64,000 bases of DNA from Neodontobutis hainanensis (GCA_024349245.1 JALDNG010001010.1:1-64000); one strand, 5' to 3'. Shown: positions 9,440 through 19,814, counted from the first letter of the stretch. A program made the numbers and translations. The notes: generated by a model not told the origin, from the sequence alone.

Positions 9440-10200
9440 CCCATATGCGCCCTTAGTGTGTATGCATGTGGAGTGAGGGGGCTAGGAGGAATGAGACAGG
9501 AAGTAGTGGAAGTTGTACCTGTGATGCATTCCTTCCCAGTTCTACCTTTCCCCATCAAAGACCTGGTGGTGGTCGAGAAACGCATGAGATCTCCTACAGA
9601 TTGGAGCTTGAAATGGGGAAGGTGTGCACATATTTTGTAAGCCTGTATAGAGAGCATTTTGCAGTATTTTATGACACATTTCAGCTTGAAGAGTATTAGA
9701 CCAAAATCATATGCAGACAAGATAGTGAAGATGGTAAAATTGAGGAACTAGAGAAGCTCCCAGACGCCTACAATGAAGCAGACTTAGAGGGGATCAAGAT
9801 GGAGATTAAACAAGTGGAGGCCTTGATTCAAGACCTGCAGCTTTCAATCAAATCTGCACCAATGTCTTCAAGTCTTTGCATGTAGAGGTAAGTATACGCC
9901 AGCTGTCACGCAGTAAATAAGGGTCTGATTCAATTAAATTGGCAATGGCCATTTGATCATTTAAATGTTTATTTCAGATAACAGCCATGTTGGCACACTG
10001 GATGCACTGAGAAGAACTATGACAAGAACCTGGTGCTGGTGACACTGAGTACATCAAGATCCAGGCTGCAGCTTGAGGAGAGTGAGAGACGCCACCAGGA
10101 AATCTTCAGAGTCAGTAAGCCATCGTGAGCCAGCTCAATGCTCATCTAAGTTCAGGGTGCACATATGGAGGTGGAGAAAGACTCAAGCCCATTCCAGAGC
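9440..10200 (+). pseudogene. Intron-bearing coiled-coil gene fragment, copy 1 (unrecognised)
   Basis: Open segments include DGKIEELEKLPDAYNEADLE followed by GIKMEIKQVEALIQDLQLS (about 9,735-9,850), which is strongly coiled-coil. A donor (AGAG/GTAAGTAT near 9,888) and an acceptor (TTTATTTCAG near 9,977) separate it from a segment that in copy 2 reads ITAMLGTLDALEKNYDKNLV and then QLQLEESERRHQEIF. Stops and frame breaks are present. Copy 2 has the same arrangement at 42,600-43,400. It could be a transposon-carried host fragment or an element-encoded protein; I do not recognise it. Confidence 0.4.
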
Positions 10201-10680
10201 GTGAGTCTGTGTACTGGTGCTCTAGACTCTACAAATAGGTTAAATTAGGTTCATTCTACAAATGCTTCATTCTAAGAAGCCCCTTCCTGCATCATAGCTT
10301 ACTAGTTTATTTTTCACAAATATAACACAAAAACAACCAACACAGAATTATTTTAACATATTTAAAGAAAGAACAAAGAACTTTAAATTGTGAGATCTGT
10401 TTATAAGTCATTTCTTGAAGCTATTTATAGTTGTTTTAGTTCTAGACTATTCCACAGGTTAACTTTCTGAACAGACAGACATGTCTGTTTGACGTTGGTT
10501 GTGATCTGAGTTTACTGAACACGAGTGTTCAGTCAGGCAGAGTTCATCTAAAACAGGTTCTGTCTTATTTTAAACATTATTTTTGCTATTTTAAATTTGA
10601 CTAAGTGATTACCTTTCAGTAAGTTAGAGTTTATGAGCAGCTTGTTTGTTGGGTGAAAATAATCTCTTTTATTTAGAATA
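10200..10680. other. Non-coding AT-rich sequence
   Basis: No exon or element end was recognised. It is collinear with 43,390-43,840. Confidence 0.35.
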
Positions 10681-10689
10681 AAATGTCAC

Positions 10690-10890
10690 CAATCCATCTT
10701 TATACAATGCCCCTGATGCCATATCTTTCAGGTTTTCTTAACAGAACTTTGTGATCAATGGTGTCAAAGGCTTTCTTCAAGTCTATGAAAATTCCATTTA
10801 TGGGATTTTTATTTATTGTAGATGTTATTTTTTCAACCAGCTCAATTAAAGCCAGTTTAATGTGTTATTTGCTTTAGCCTAGCTGGATTC
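10690..10890 (-). mobile_element. LINE reverse-transcriptase scrap, copy 1
   Basis: On the minus strand a short open run contains the RT motif A block FIDLKKAFDTIDHKVL. This is typical of jockey/L2-type fish LINEs. Only about 200 bp remain; copy 2 has it at 43,845-44,030. Confidence 0.65.
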
Positions 10891-11039
10891 TTTTTGATAT
10901 TTTATATAATTACATTTTTAGGTGATTGGGATGACTGTTTTAGCTATTTTCATGTTGTCCCTCAGAAGGAGGACTATGGCCCTTCGTGCAGGGCATTGGA
11001 GTTGTGGGCAGAGATGGAGTAGTCATCAAGATCAGTTTT

Positions 11040-11148
11040 GTGCCTGACTCGGACTTGACTTAATTTTTATTCTCTGACTCAAACTTGGACTCCTTTATTC
11101 TCAAACACAAGGACTGAGACTTGCCTCGGACTTGAGCACAAAGGACTC
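11040..11148 (+). repeat. GACTTGGACT-type repeat interrupted by element B (copy 1)
   Basis: This is the same repeat body as 5,755-5,860. It breaks off after AAAGGACTC, where the LTR of element B starts with TGTTAC. Confidence 0.6.
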
Positions 11149-11433
11149 TGTTACAAATGCATGTAAATGTCTGTGTGTTCCACCTGCAGGAGGAGTTTGT
11201 CTGATCTGGGCTCCTGATTGGCTGCTACCCTTTATATGCAGGATGTTGAGGCCGGTGGTCTCTGCTTAGAACTCCGTGTTTCCCAAGCTCCGCCTCCTGG
11301 TTGTGCTGCTGGATGCCAGATGGAGCTTAAACGTTCAGCCTCTTTATGTTTTCAGTTAGTTCTTTAGGTGATGCGTGGTCCTGTTTAACGGTTTGTTGTT
11401 TTACTTGTGGCTGGCCTGATTCTGGGTTTAAAC

Positions 11434-12170
11434 ATGGAGTATAATCTGGATGAGTTTGTTTCTGCTCCCACTTTGGAGGTTTTGCATCATTTAAGATGAT
11501 CTCTTGCTAGTTGCTCAACATGATGACATTGTTGTCACAAAGCAAGCAAAGAAAGCTACGTGACTCAACTTTATAATGCTTTGGTAAAGCGTGGGACGTT
11601 GACACTGATACACACCAAACCTAAAGGTCTTAGAATGTCTTACTCTAGTAGTACGGCAGATGAAGCAGTTAGATTAAAAGAGCTAGAAGTTGAATTAGAG
11701 CGCCTTTGCTAAGGAAAAGGAGCTCAATATATTAATATGTTGGAGACAAAGAAATTGGAGCAACAGACACAGATTTGCATGCCTATTCGAATTAGAGCTT
11801 GTGTTGGTCCTCGGTCTAAGTCTGTTTTAATTTAAGAACAGTCTTTCTGATAGAGTAATACATATTTAAACGAAAACAACTGCTGATGTATCTAAAGCCG
11901 CTATTTTTGAAAGAACAATATGTCTTAACATTGCACAAGTCTGTGTCTTTTTAACGCCCATTTGGTTTTGGTTTTGAAAATGAGCGAGCTAATGGTAATG
12001 CTAGAGACATTGAGAAAAAGGCGTGTCTGTCCTCTGAGCATGTGACGAAAATTATGTCTGGTAATGTGGAAACAGAAGCTAATGTTGTCACTTGTTTCTA
12101 TTGTAGACTGAGGGGTCATATAATCGCCACTGTCATGCTGAAGAACAAGAACGTTAAACCCGTAGTTTTG
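11434..12170 (+). pseudogene. Gag of element B, copy 1
   Basis: The start MEYNLDEFVSAPTLEVLH matches the N-terminal style of fish gypsy Gag proteins. A Glu/Leu-rich coiled-coil segment follows (LKELEVELERL in copy 1 frames). The 3' end encodes a zinc-knuckle-like CFYCRLRGH segment (near 12,085-12,120), which is out of register before its last cysteine. Several one-base differences from copy 2 break the frame. Confidence 0.65.
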
Positions 12171-12359
12171 ATCAAGACTGTGAGTCAGGTAAGGAGTCGA
12201 TTTGCCTGCTGAAGCCTGTGATTACACTGACTTTAAGCCTTTTGTAATGGATGGTTTTGTTTCATTGTCTGGACATAGTCATAAAATCCTGTGAAAATAT
12301 TGAGGGACACTCTCAGTCTTTTATCCTTGAAGGGTTTTACAGCTGAGTAACGAAACCGC

Positions 12360-13640
12360 TATTGGTTCTAAGAAGAATTTTATTTTATTTTATAGTTAGC
12401 TCAAGGTGTTTTTCACACAAAGCTACAGTACAGCATCATTCATGATTCAATTTGCTATATATACCATATTGATGATTGTTTTGATATTTTATATAATTAC
12501 ATTTTAGATTGTAAGAGGCAGTGCATTGGATTAAAGGAGGTTATACTAAACCTGGCCCTTCTTGTGCAGACAGTCCAGATAAAGTTGTTGTCTAAGATGT
12601 CCTGAGTAGTCACAGATATTTGGGAGCTGTTAACTGCTTCGAGCGTGAAGTGGAATTAATTTTTTTGCTCTGAAGTGAAAACAGAAGTGGAGGTTTATTC
12701 TCAAACACAAGGACTTGAGGAGTTTCAGACTTAGTGTGAGAAAGCTCTGTTAAAAAATCACATGTAATTGACTCTGTGATTCCACCTGCAGGAGTTGTCA
12801 CTAGTGACGGCTGGGCTCCTGAATTAAGCTGCTACTTTATAAGAGAGATGTTGAGGCCAAGATAGTTTGAACAAATTCGTGAGTGATGTGAAAATATAAA
12901 TGTTTCCTGGGGTTACTTTGATGCCAGTGGCAACGGCGATATTCAGCTCCATATGGTTTCAGCATTTTTTGCTGGGATGATGGCGAGTGGTGACCCAGAT
13001 TTGTTGTTGTGCATTAGCAGAAATTAGGATTGGTTAGGCAGGGACAGATCCATTAAATGTCTGGTCATGTTGGCGGGCTGACTCGCTTGTTGCCCTCTTT
13101 TGAGACCCATCAGCATCTTTTTTCTCCCTTGATTCTTATTTTAAGAAAGATGTAGAGTTATATCAAATGTGTGTATGTGTGATTCCCAAACCTCTGTTTA
13201 ATTAATAAATTGTTGATTTGGTGAGCCTTACACTTTGAGAGGTCTTGACTTTATGTGTGGGTCCCTTTGTTTAAAAGCTGGTAACATATTTTGTTAGCTC
13301 GGTCATGTGTACTTTCTGTCTTGTGAGTTAATTGAGTAATTCAGGTAGGACTGGCAGGTCCAGCCATTGTATTTGTGAGTTCTTTGTTTGTTGTGTGTTA
13401 GCCTTTTGTCTTGTGGATCTGCTGGACTGGGATGGGTTTGTGTGTTAATGTTTGCTATCAGAGACAGGAACACACCCGGAAGGATGGGATCAAGTTTGGT
13501 GGCTTTAATCGGTGTCAAAAGATGATCTCTTGAGTAGTTAGAGTGAACAGAGAGAGATTGTTGTCACAAGCAAGTGAAATGTGAAAACATCAACTTTTGT
13601 CAGTGTGTTTGGTCCAGAGCATGGGACGTTGACACTGATA
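12360..13640. other. Scrambled tract that looks like a blend of unrelated sequences
   Basis: Short pieces alternate between matches to copy 2 at 44,030-45,200 (repeat, LTR and leader of B), 45,950-46,340 (LINE) and 47,880-48,830 (protease-integrase spacer). For example, 13,020-13,420 follows 44,570-44,970 with inserts such as AGAAAGATGT and TCCAGCCATTGTA taken from 48,400 and 48,630. The true counterpart of 47,820-48,830 then appears again at 13,670-14,740. I read this as a consensus artefact and call no gene in it. Confidence 0.6.
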
Positions 13641-13669
13641 AGAAAACCTAAAGGTCCTAGAACATGAGG

Positions 13670-14905
13670 TAAAGTGATGATTACACCAGAGTTAACACCT
13701 GTACCTATTGTCAGCCACAGTCCAGATAAACTTGCTAAAACTGTCCTGATGTGTTTACTTCTTGTGCTGTTACACGCGCTGCTTCAGAGCGCTGAAGTGA
13801 GTTAATTAATGATGATTTTGACTTAAGTGAAAAATTTCTGAGTGGGGCTTTCTTTAATGACGGTTCGTTGTGTGAAAGCAAAGAAAAAATCACATCAGTT
13901 GACTCTACTATTGACACTGAACCTGTCACTATGTCACGGCTGGATTTAATTAAAGAACAAAGAGAGACAATACTTTGTCAACGCTGTTTGAACAAATTGT
14001 GAGTGATGAAAATATAAATGTTTCTCGGGTTACTTTTTGAGTGACCATATTCTCATGCGAAAATGGTTATCAAGGCATTTTTCTGCTGGGATGATTGGCG
14101 GAGTGTGACCCAGATTGTTGTTCCGGTGCCGCATCAAACAAATCTTATCTCTAGCCCATGACAATCCATTTTCTGGTCATTTGTTTGTTAGAAAGACCTA
14201 TGACTGAATTTTGAGGCATCTTTTTGGCCAGGCTTAAAGAAAGATGTGGCTAGTTATATCAAATTGTGTCACATGTGTCAGATTGGAAGAAAACCAAATC
14301 AAACCATACCTCCGGCTACTCTGTGTCCAATCCCAGTTGTTGGTGAGCCTTTTGAGAGGGTCTTGGTTGATTGTGTGGGTCCTCTTACTCGCCAAAGTCT
14401 GGTAATAAATTTCTGTGGACGGTCATGTGTACTTCTACTCGGTTTCCTGAAGTGTTTCAGCGTAAAATGACCACTCCAGCCATTGTAAAGGCTTTGACAA
14501 AGTTCTTTTATTGTTTGGCTTGCCAGCTTGCCGAGTTTGCTAAGGACTGGGATGAGGGGATATGTGTGTTAATGTTTGCTATCAGAGACAGGAATACACT
14601 ACAGGAATCTTTAGGCTTTAGTCCGTGTGACTTAGTCTTTGCACACGGTGCGTGGGCCATTGAAGCTCTTAAAATATCAGTGGTTAACAGGAGAGACAAA
14701 ACAAAATCTTTTGGATTTTGTCAGTGTGTTTCGGTCCAGGCTCTGCCGTGCGTGTGAGCTGGCAAAAGAAAATCTTGAGTGTGCAGAAAATAAGATGATA
14801 AGCGATAAGCGGGCTGAACATGGAGAGTTCTTGTCTGGTGAAAAGGTTTTGGTTCTGTTACCGATTTCCGGTTCCAGTTTACAGGATTGTTACAGTGGTC
14901 CTTAT
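13670..14905 (+). pseudogene. Protease-integrase linker and integrase N-terminal half of element B, copy 1
   Basis: A linker (SPDKLAKTVLM, about 13,720-13,750) precedes the integrase zinc-binding region (HDNPFSGHLFVRKTYD, then CHMCQIGRKPNQTIPPAT) and the first catalytic Asp in VLVDCVGPL. The stretch with the second Asp and the Glu is deleted at about 14,510-14,530, fusing the core to FAKDWDEGICVLMFAIRDR. Frameshifts are frequent. The integrase reading is cut at GPY (about 14,900) by a LINE insertion. Confidence 0.75.
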
Positions 14906-16015
14906 TTCAAGTTTCAAGTCTGCTTTATTGTCAATTCTTCTACAGGTACAGTACATACATACAGAGAATCGAAATTGCGTTACACTCAGACCCACACAGA
15001 TAACATTAAAGCCTAAAAAATCTAGATCAAAATATAAAATGTAGATACAACTGTACAATTATAAATTATACACTAAGAAAATGTTATAAAAGGCATAATA
15101 AAATCAAAAATAAAGTTAAATAAAGAAAAATAAAGCAGTGCAAGGCAAAAGGCAGAGTGCAAATCATTGAAGTGAGCAACAGTGCAGATAAAACTTTTTA
15201 GTGCAAAAACAAAAGCTTATTAAGTCTGATTGAAGTGGGCTCAAGAGCAGTTATTTAACTGACTGATGATGTAGTGGAATGATGGCAGTTCCATGGAGAA
15301 TGAGGTTGTGAGCAGACCAATGCTGCACAAAGTGACTGGTGCATGTCATCATATATTAGTGTGGGTAGGGGTCATAGTTCAGTGGTGCCTGGGGCAGAAA
15401 AGGTTCGGGCGCGAGTTCAGCTCCCTGACAGCCTGGTGGAGTAAGCTGTCCTTCAGTCTGCTGGTCCTCTCCTCCCTGATGGCAGCAGGCTGGAGAAGCT
15501 GTGTGATGGGTGGGGGGGTCACGTGCAATGCAGAGGGCTTTGCGGATGAGACGTGTTCTGTAAATGTGCTGGAGGGAGGGAAGAGAGACACCAATGATCT
15601 TCTCAGCTGCTCTCACTTTGCATTGCAGAGTCTTTCGGCAGGACGCGTTGCAGGCGCCCTACCACACAGTGATGCAGCTCGACAGGATGCTCTCGATGGT
15701 GCCTCAGTAGAAGGTGTACATGATGGGGGTGGGGCTCTGGCTCTCCTCAGTTTGCAGAGGAAGTAGAGACACTGTTGTGATTTCTTGGCCAGTTCTGCTG
15801 TGTTTTCAGTCCAGGAGAGGTCCTCTGCGATGTGCACACCCAGGAACTTGGTGCTGTTTACTCTCTCCACAGTCGCACCGTTGATGGTCAGAGGAACATG
15901 ATGAGTGTGCGCTCTCCTGAAGTCAACAACAATCTCCTTCGTCTTCTCCACGTTCAGAGAGAGATTGTTGTCACTGCTGGTGCTGGATGTGTTACTGCCA
16001 ACCCTTACTGCCTGA
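14905..16015 (-). mobile_element. LINE 3' portion inserted in integrase of element B (copy 1)
   Basis: The minus strand encodes an RT C-terminal half: SLNVEKTKEIVVDFRR, then STKFLGVHIAEDLSW, AAEKIIGVSLPSLQHIYRTR and a tail. The plus-strand left end (TTTCAAGTTTCAAGTCTGCT) and an A-rich 3' UTR region (15,000-15,240) give the orientation. The integrase reading resumes just right of it. The same insertion is in copy 2 at about 49,125-50,212, so it predates the duplication. The clade is jockey-superfamily; the exact family was not determined. Confidence 0.75.
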
Positions 16016-16017
16016 GG

Positions 16018-16238
16018 TAATGTTATGTTGTGAAAAAGAAACTGGGTGACAGAGACTACTTGATTTTCACACCTGACCGCCGGCGTGGCACACGCCTTTG
16101 CCATGTGAACATGTTAAAATCTTATTATGACCGAAATGACTCGGCCTTGGTGGTGGCAGACACCAGTCTGCAGCGTTGCTCGGGGTTGAGAACACTGAGA
16201 CCCGTATTCATTTGCGGGCCTGTCAGGAGCTGTCCGGT
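16018..16238 (+). pseudogene. Integrase C-terminal tail of element B, copy 1
   Basis: The segment KKKLGDRDYLIFTPDRRRGT and then LCHVNMLKSYYDRND continues the integrase interrupted at 14,905. Its tail is cut by the MITE at 16,239. In copy 2 nearly all of it after LIFT is deleted. Confidence 0.7.
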
Positions 16239-16696
16239 ACGGTGGCCGAGACAGCTCAACACGCTGCAAATGAAGAAAGCACCAGCAAATAAAGAAAACA
16301 TCTTCATCAGTTTGACAAAACGCGCTGCAAAGTTTACAACAGACCACAACGTAAATGTTTTAAGGGGACTCATTTGTTTAGGCCAACAATATCCAAACGA
16401 CTAAGCAATTATACGATCATGATCTAAAAGTAAAAAAACTCACCTTTCAGGTCAGTGACAACAACACTGACAACAACGCGACAGGCGAGCAAACAATAAG
16501 CAGGTCCCATTAGGGGTTCGTCACTCAAAGGTGTCTCTTAAAACATTTCCGTTGTGGTCTGTGTTATTTGCAGCGCGTTTTGTATTTGCATGTGTTGTGA
16601 GGATTTGCAGCGCGTGTTGTCAAACTGATGAAGATGTTTTCTTTATTTGCTGGTGCTTTCTTCATTTGCAGCGTGTTGAGCTGTCTCGGCCACCGT
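16239..16696. mobile_element. MITE-like inverted-repeat element
   Basis: The two ends are near-perfect inverted repeats of about 90 bp starting ACGGTGGCCGAGACAGCTCA. The flanks are TGTCCGGT (16,231-16,238) and AGTCCGGT (16,697-16,704), a likely 8-bp target duplication with one mismatch. The 458-bp body has no ORF of note. An 8-bp duplication suggests a hAT-type origin, but no transposase was seen. The copy 2 counterpart (about 50,268-50,690) has lost its ends. Confidence 0.75.
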
Positions 16697-16844
16697 AGTC
16701 CGGTGCTGAACGCGCCCAAGCCGCAAATTAGCGGCTGGTAAGCAAGAGCTGTCCAGTGCTGAACACTCCGAGCCGTGAATTAGTTTAGCGGCTGGTAAAC
16801 AGGAGCTGTCCTGTACTGAAATTGAAAATGACTCGTGGTCCGGG

Positions 16845-17247
16845 GCTTTGACTCAGGGTAAATTTTCCAACTCGGAGGCTTTAAAAAGTTTGTCAGTTTT
16901 ATTGTTCCACCTTTTAGATTCTCAGCAGAATGAAATGGTGAATGTAATTCAGTCCAATAGGTCACTGTTTGCTGATGTGCCCTCTCAGACTCATGTGCTC
17001 AGTCATGATTTTGATGCAGGTTCCTTTAACTGAACGTGCCAATTACACCTGATGACTTCCTTCAGTATTCTGTTATGGCCTTTGGCATGTGTAATACACC
17101 CGCCACATTTCAGAGGCTTATGCATGTAGAGTTGTCTGTATTGTCTTTTTGTGAAGCATATTTTAATGACTTGGTGGTTTGTTCGTCTTCGTGGGTGGAG
17201 CACATTACAGATTAACAGTTAACTTAAGCAACAGTGACCTATCTTGG
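16845..17247 (+). pseudogene. Reverse transcriptase fragment of element B, copy 1
   Basis: An upstream linker (LFADVPSQTHVLSHDFD) leads straight into the RT middle. The fingers and motif A are deleted after 17,018. Readable parts are VMAFGMCNTPATFQRL-like sequence, an active-site block with YFND in place of YxDD, and TYLG at the end. Loss of the second Asp of the YxDD box would abolish catalysis. Homology stops at about 17,247. Confidence 0.7.
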
Positions 17248-19814
17248 AAAAGGGAGGGGGAGGTCAAGTGCATCCAGTTCAAGCACACTTGCTGTGTGAA
17301 AAACCACAGGAGATGCTGACGACGCATCTGAGCAAAGTTTGCATGAAAGGAAATGCAACCAAAGAACAGCAGAAGGAGGCGAAGAGAGCCAAGGAGTCTG
17401 CGAAGGTGTGGACACGGCAAGCCCGGAGCTGGGACTACAAGGAAATGCTCAAACGTTACCCCTACAAACCTGGGCTGGCTCTTCTGGAAGAGCTCCTCCA
17501 AAGAAAGTTTTGTGGCTAATGCTTCTAACCAAGCAGACCTGGAGTACGAAGAGAGGTCCACCAGCACGGCTGCCGTTCCCACAGCCAGTGAACCTTCTGT
17601 AGCAGCCTCGAGCGGCCGGTGTCAGCTCTCGAGCGGCCGGTGACAGCTCTCGAGCGGCCGGTGTCAGCTCTCGAGCGGCCGGTGGCGTCTCGGTGGTGGA
17701 GGATAGCAGCTCCGAAGGCAGCACCACCGATCCAAGCGACCGAACATGGCAAAAGTAAGTTCTAAACCTCGCACACATCAGTCCAGAAACTGTGAACAAA
17801 CTGCAAGGTTTGAGCTCATTTTCTTCTGTCTGTATTTTTTTCAGAGATCAAGCTCAGTACAGCATAAATGTCAGGGTCAAGATGACACAAATAGGGCTCT
17901 ACGAAAAGCTCTACTTCAAGGGCTACTTGATCAACACCCTGCTGGTCCCAAACTGCCAGCAGGAGGTAAGATGCATCCCATTTGATTTTTTTAAAAAGTC
18001 TGCTCCAGATTACTCTCTGTGACCGGAAATGTTTTAATATATAGTAGCACAGCACGTGTAGAGCAGCTATTACATTCCATATAGGAAGGGAACTCGGATA
18101 CAACAGAGCTTTATTAGGGGTGTGGCTGGCTGGTGTGTGGCTTTTCTTCTCACTACATAATCTCACACTTTTTTTTCTTTCATCACAGGTAGACAATGTC
18201 TCCAGGATGCTGAGGTACATCCAGCCAAGTGGGGATGAAGTCAGCTTGGACTTCCTGCTAAAGTCCACTGAGACCAAAGATTACCTCACCCAACTCCGGC
18301 GCGCTTACATGGGCCCAGCCACCATTCTGAACTATATCAAAAACATGATCCGGTTTGTTCAGTGTTTGAAGACCCACCTGAGCTTAGCTGCAGCAGATCC
18401 TGACTAAAGGAAGTGCCAAGCCTACATCGACCTCCTCGCTTCCATCAGAAAGCCAGTGGCCAAGTCCAACAGCAAGGTCATGTGTAAAACCAGGTCAGTT
18501 GCTAATCTGCTTTCCATTTGTTTTTCTTTAATGACTTCCTCCATGTTGATTGTACTTATGTGCTGGCTGTACATATGGGGTTATGTGATACAGACATGTG
18601 TAGTTCTCCACGCATTGTGGTCTTGTATGTCATTCTAGGTATGACCGGTTCACAGAGGGTGAGAAGAGCCTTCAGGAGTGCCAGGCCGTCCTCCAGAAGG
18701 CCAAGAAAGACATGCTGTCCATTTATGGGAGTCTGCTGGAAGGTGACCACATGGCTTCAGAGGAAAAGACCATGTTCCGGTATTACTGTGAAGCAATCCT
18801 GATCCTCGGCCACTTCCAGAGACCAGGAGCATTGGAGGGAATAACAGTAAGTGTCAGTAAGACCTCAGTTTTTGTGGGGCATCAGCCTAAACAGATTATA
18901 TTAGGTAGTCTGCAAAGAGGACGTTTATGTCAGTTATTCACTGTGTTTTTTTGTTTTTTGTTTTTATGGACAGCAGAGTGGGACGAGAAAAAATTCTGGT
19001 GGAAAGGTGTGTGTTGCAGTAAGTGAACACAAGACTGCGACAATGCAGATCGCCGTGTTTGCCCTCACAATGGAGGAGGCAGCAGTAAGTACACTTTGTA
19101 CAGGCTAAATTGCCTTACCATGAAACATAGTGTCACCAGCAATGAACCAACAGATATTATCAGATCTATTTTATTTTTTTTCTCTTTGCAGATGCTGGAC
19201 GCATACTACACATGGCTCAAGTCTAACAAGTTGTTTGTGTCATCGTCAGGCACCAAGATTAGAAGTGCAACCAATGACCTCGCTCGTCTGCACCAACAGT
19301 AAGTATTAACAGCAGTCCATAAGACCTAAAAGTTTATGTTGGATTAGCATTCAACTAATAACGTATTTGTGCATTTATTAAACGGCTCAGCCTCAAAGAA
19401 AATGATTCAAATTTGGGAGTTTCATCTCATATTTCTGCCCCATTGCAGCTACAAACTGCCAAACATCCCGAGCCAGCAGATACGCAGGACCGTGGAGACA
19501 GATGTGGCTGCCAACTTCACAGAGGAGCAGAAGGCGTCTGTGGCCCCCTACATGGCCCATTCGACGGCAGTGGCAAACCAGCACTACTGGATGAAGACCC
19601 TGGACACTGTTGTGGCCACTTCAAACCTGCTCAGCTCGCTGACACGGTATGCAGTTATCTGAAACAGTTATAATTATGTCTCTCAATGCTCATCCATCAG
19701 TTTGTCAGTGTGTAACCTTAAAACCTTTTTTAATTTTGCAGCTCCTCGTCTGACGACTCTGGCGAAGAGGACCCCAGGGCAGAGAAGAGACGGCGAGTGG
19801 AATGTTCTCGCTGA
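17244..19814 (+). CDS. Eight-exon tyrosine-recombinase-like gene (one in-frame stop)
   Basis: Exons are about 17,244-17,754; 17,845-17,965; 18,189-18,493; 18,639-18,846; 18,974-19,084; 19,192-19,298; 19,449-19,646; 19,742-19,814. All introns are GT-AG and phases agree from exon 2 on. Exon 1 has a KPQEMLTTHLSKVCMK start and a Glu/Lys-rich helix. Exon 3 carries a core-binding-like segment (ATILNYIKNMIRFVQCL). Exon 4 has a box I-like RPGALEGIT, exon 7 an arm IPSQQIRRTVET plus AHSTAVANQHYW, giving an Arg...Arg-His...Tyr pattern of tyrosine recombinases with Gln where the usual box II His sits. Exon 8 ends in a basic EKRRRVECSR tail. A TAA at 18,405-18,407 interrupts exon 3, and exon 1 changes frame near its tandem repeat. 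It may be Crypton-like or a domesticated recombinase. Confidence 0.65.
17609..17690 (+). repeat. Four-copy 21-bp tandem repeat in exon 1 of the recombinase-like gene
   Basis: The unit is CTCTCGAGCGGCCGGTG(T/A)CAG repeated four times. A 21-bp unit preserves frame (SSRAAGV/D repeats), but the frame before the array differs from the one that joins the VEDSSSEGS segment and exon 2. An indel in or near the array is therefore likely. Confidence 0.8.

Larger units (their letters stand above)
1..17250 (+). repeat. Copy 1 of a large direct duplication
   Basis: The window opens inside a module that recurs from about 26,930 to 51,345 in the same orientation and gene order. Offsets grow stepwise: 478 pairs with 27,404, 5,959 with 39,166, 8,184 with 41,317 and 11,149 with 44,291. 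The largest step is the retrovirus present only in copy 2. Identity looks very high over the first 6 kb, mostly with one-base indels, and poorer after about 11 kb. The left edge is outside the window. It may be a tandem duplication, or two haplotypes placed in series by the assembler. Confidence 0.85.
11149..17250 (+). mobile_element. Gmr1-like retroelement B, copy 1 (rearranged)
   Basis: The element starts with an LTR fragment (TGTTACAAATG, 11,149 to about 11,415; the second half is missing). Gag follows (ATG 11,434), then a protease scrap near 12,180-12,350, a scrambled tract (12,360-13,640), integrase (about 14,150-16,130, split by a LINE), an inverted-repeat MITE (16,239-16,696) and reverse transcriptase (about 16,845-17,247). 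RT homology stops abruptly where the tyrosine-recombinase-like gene begins. Integrase lies upstream of RT, as in element A. Confidence 0.75.

Noticed and set aside
12610..13518. Short ORFs inside the scrambled tract
   Set aside because: The tract looks like a blend of unrelated sequences, so any ORF in it is meaningless until reads confirm it.
17600..17700. CRISPR-like array
   Set aside because: The four 21-bp units are directly adjacent with no spacers and lie in a eukaryotic exon.
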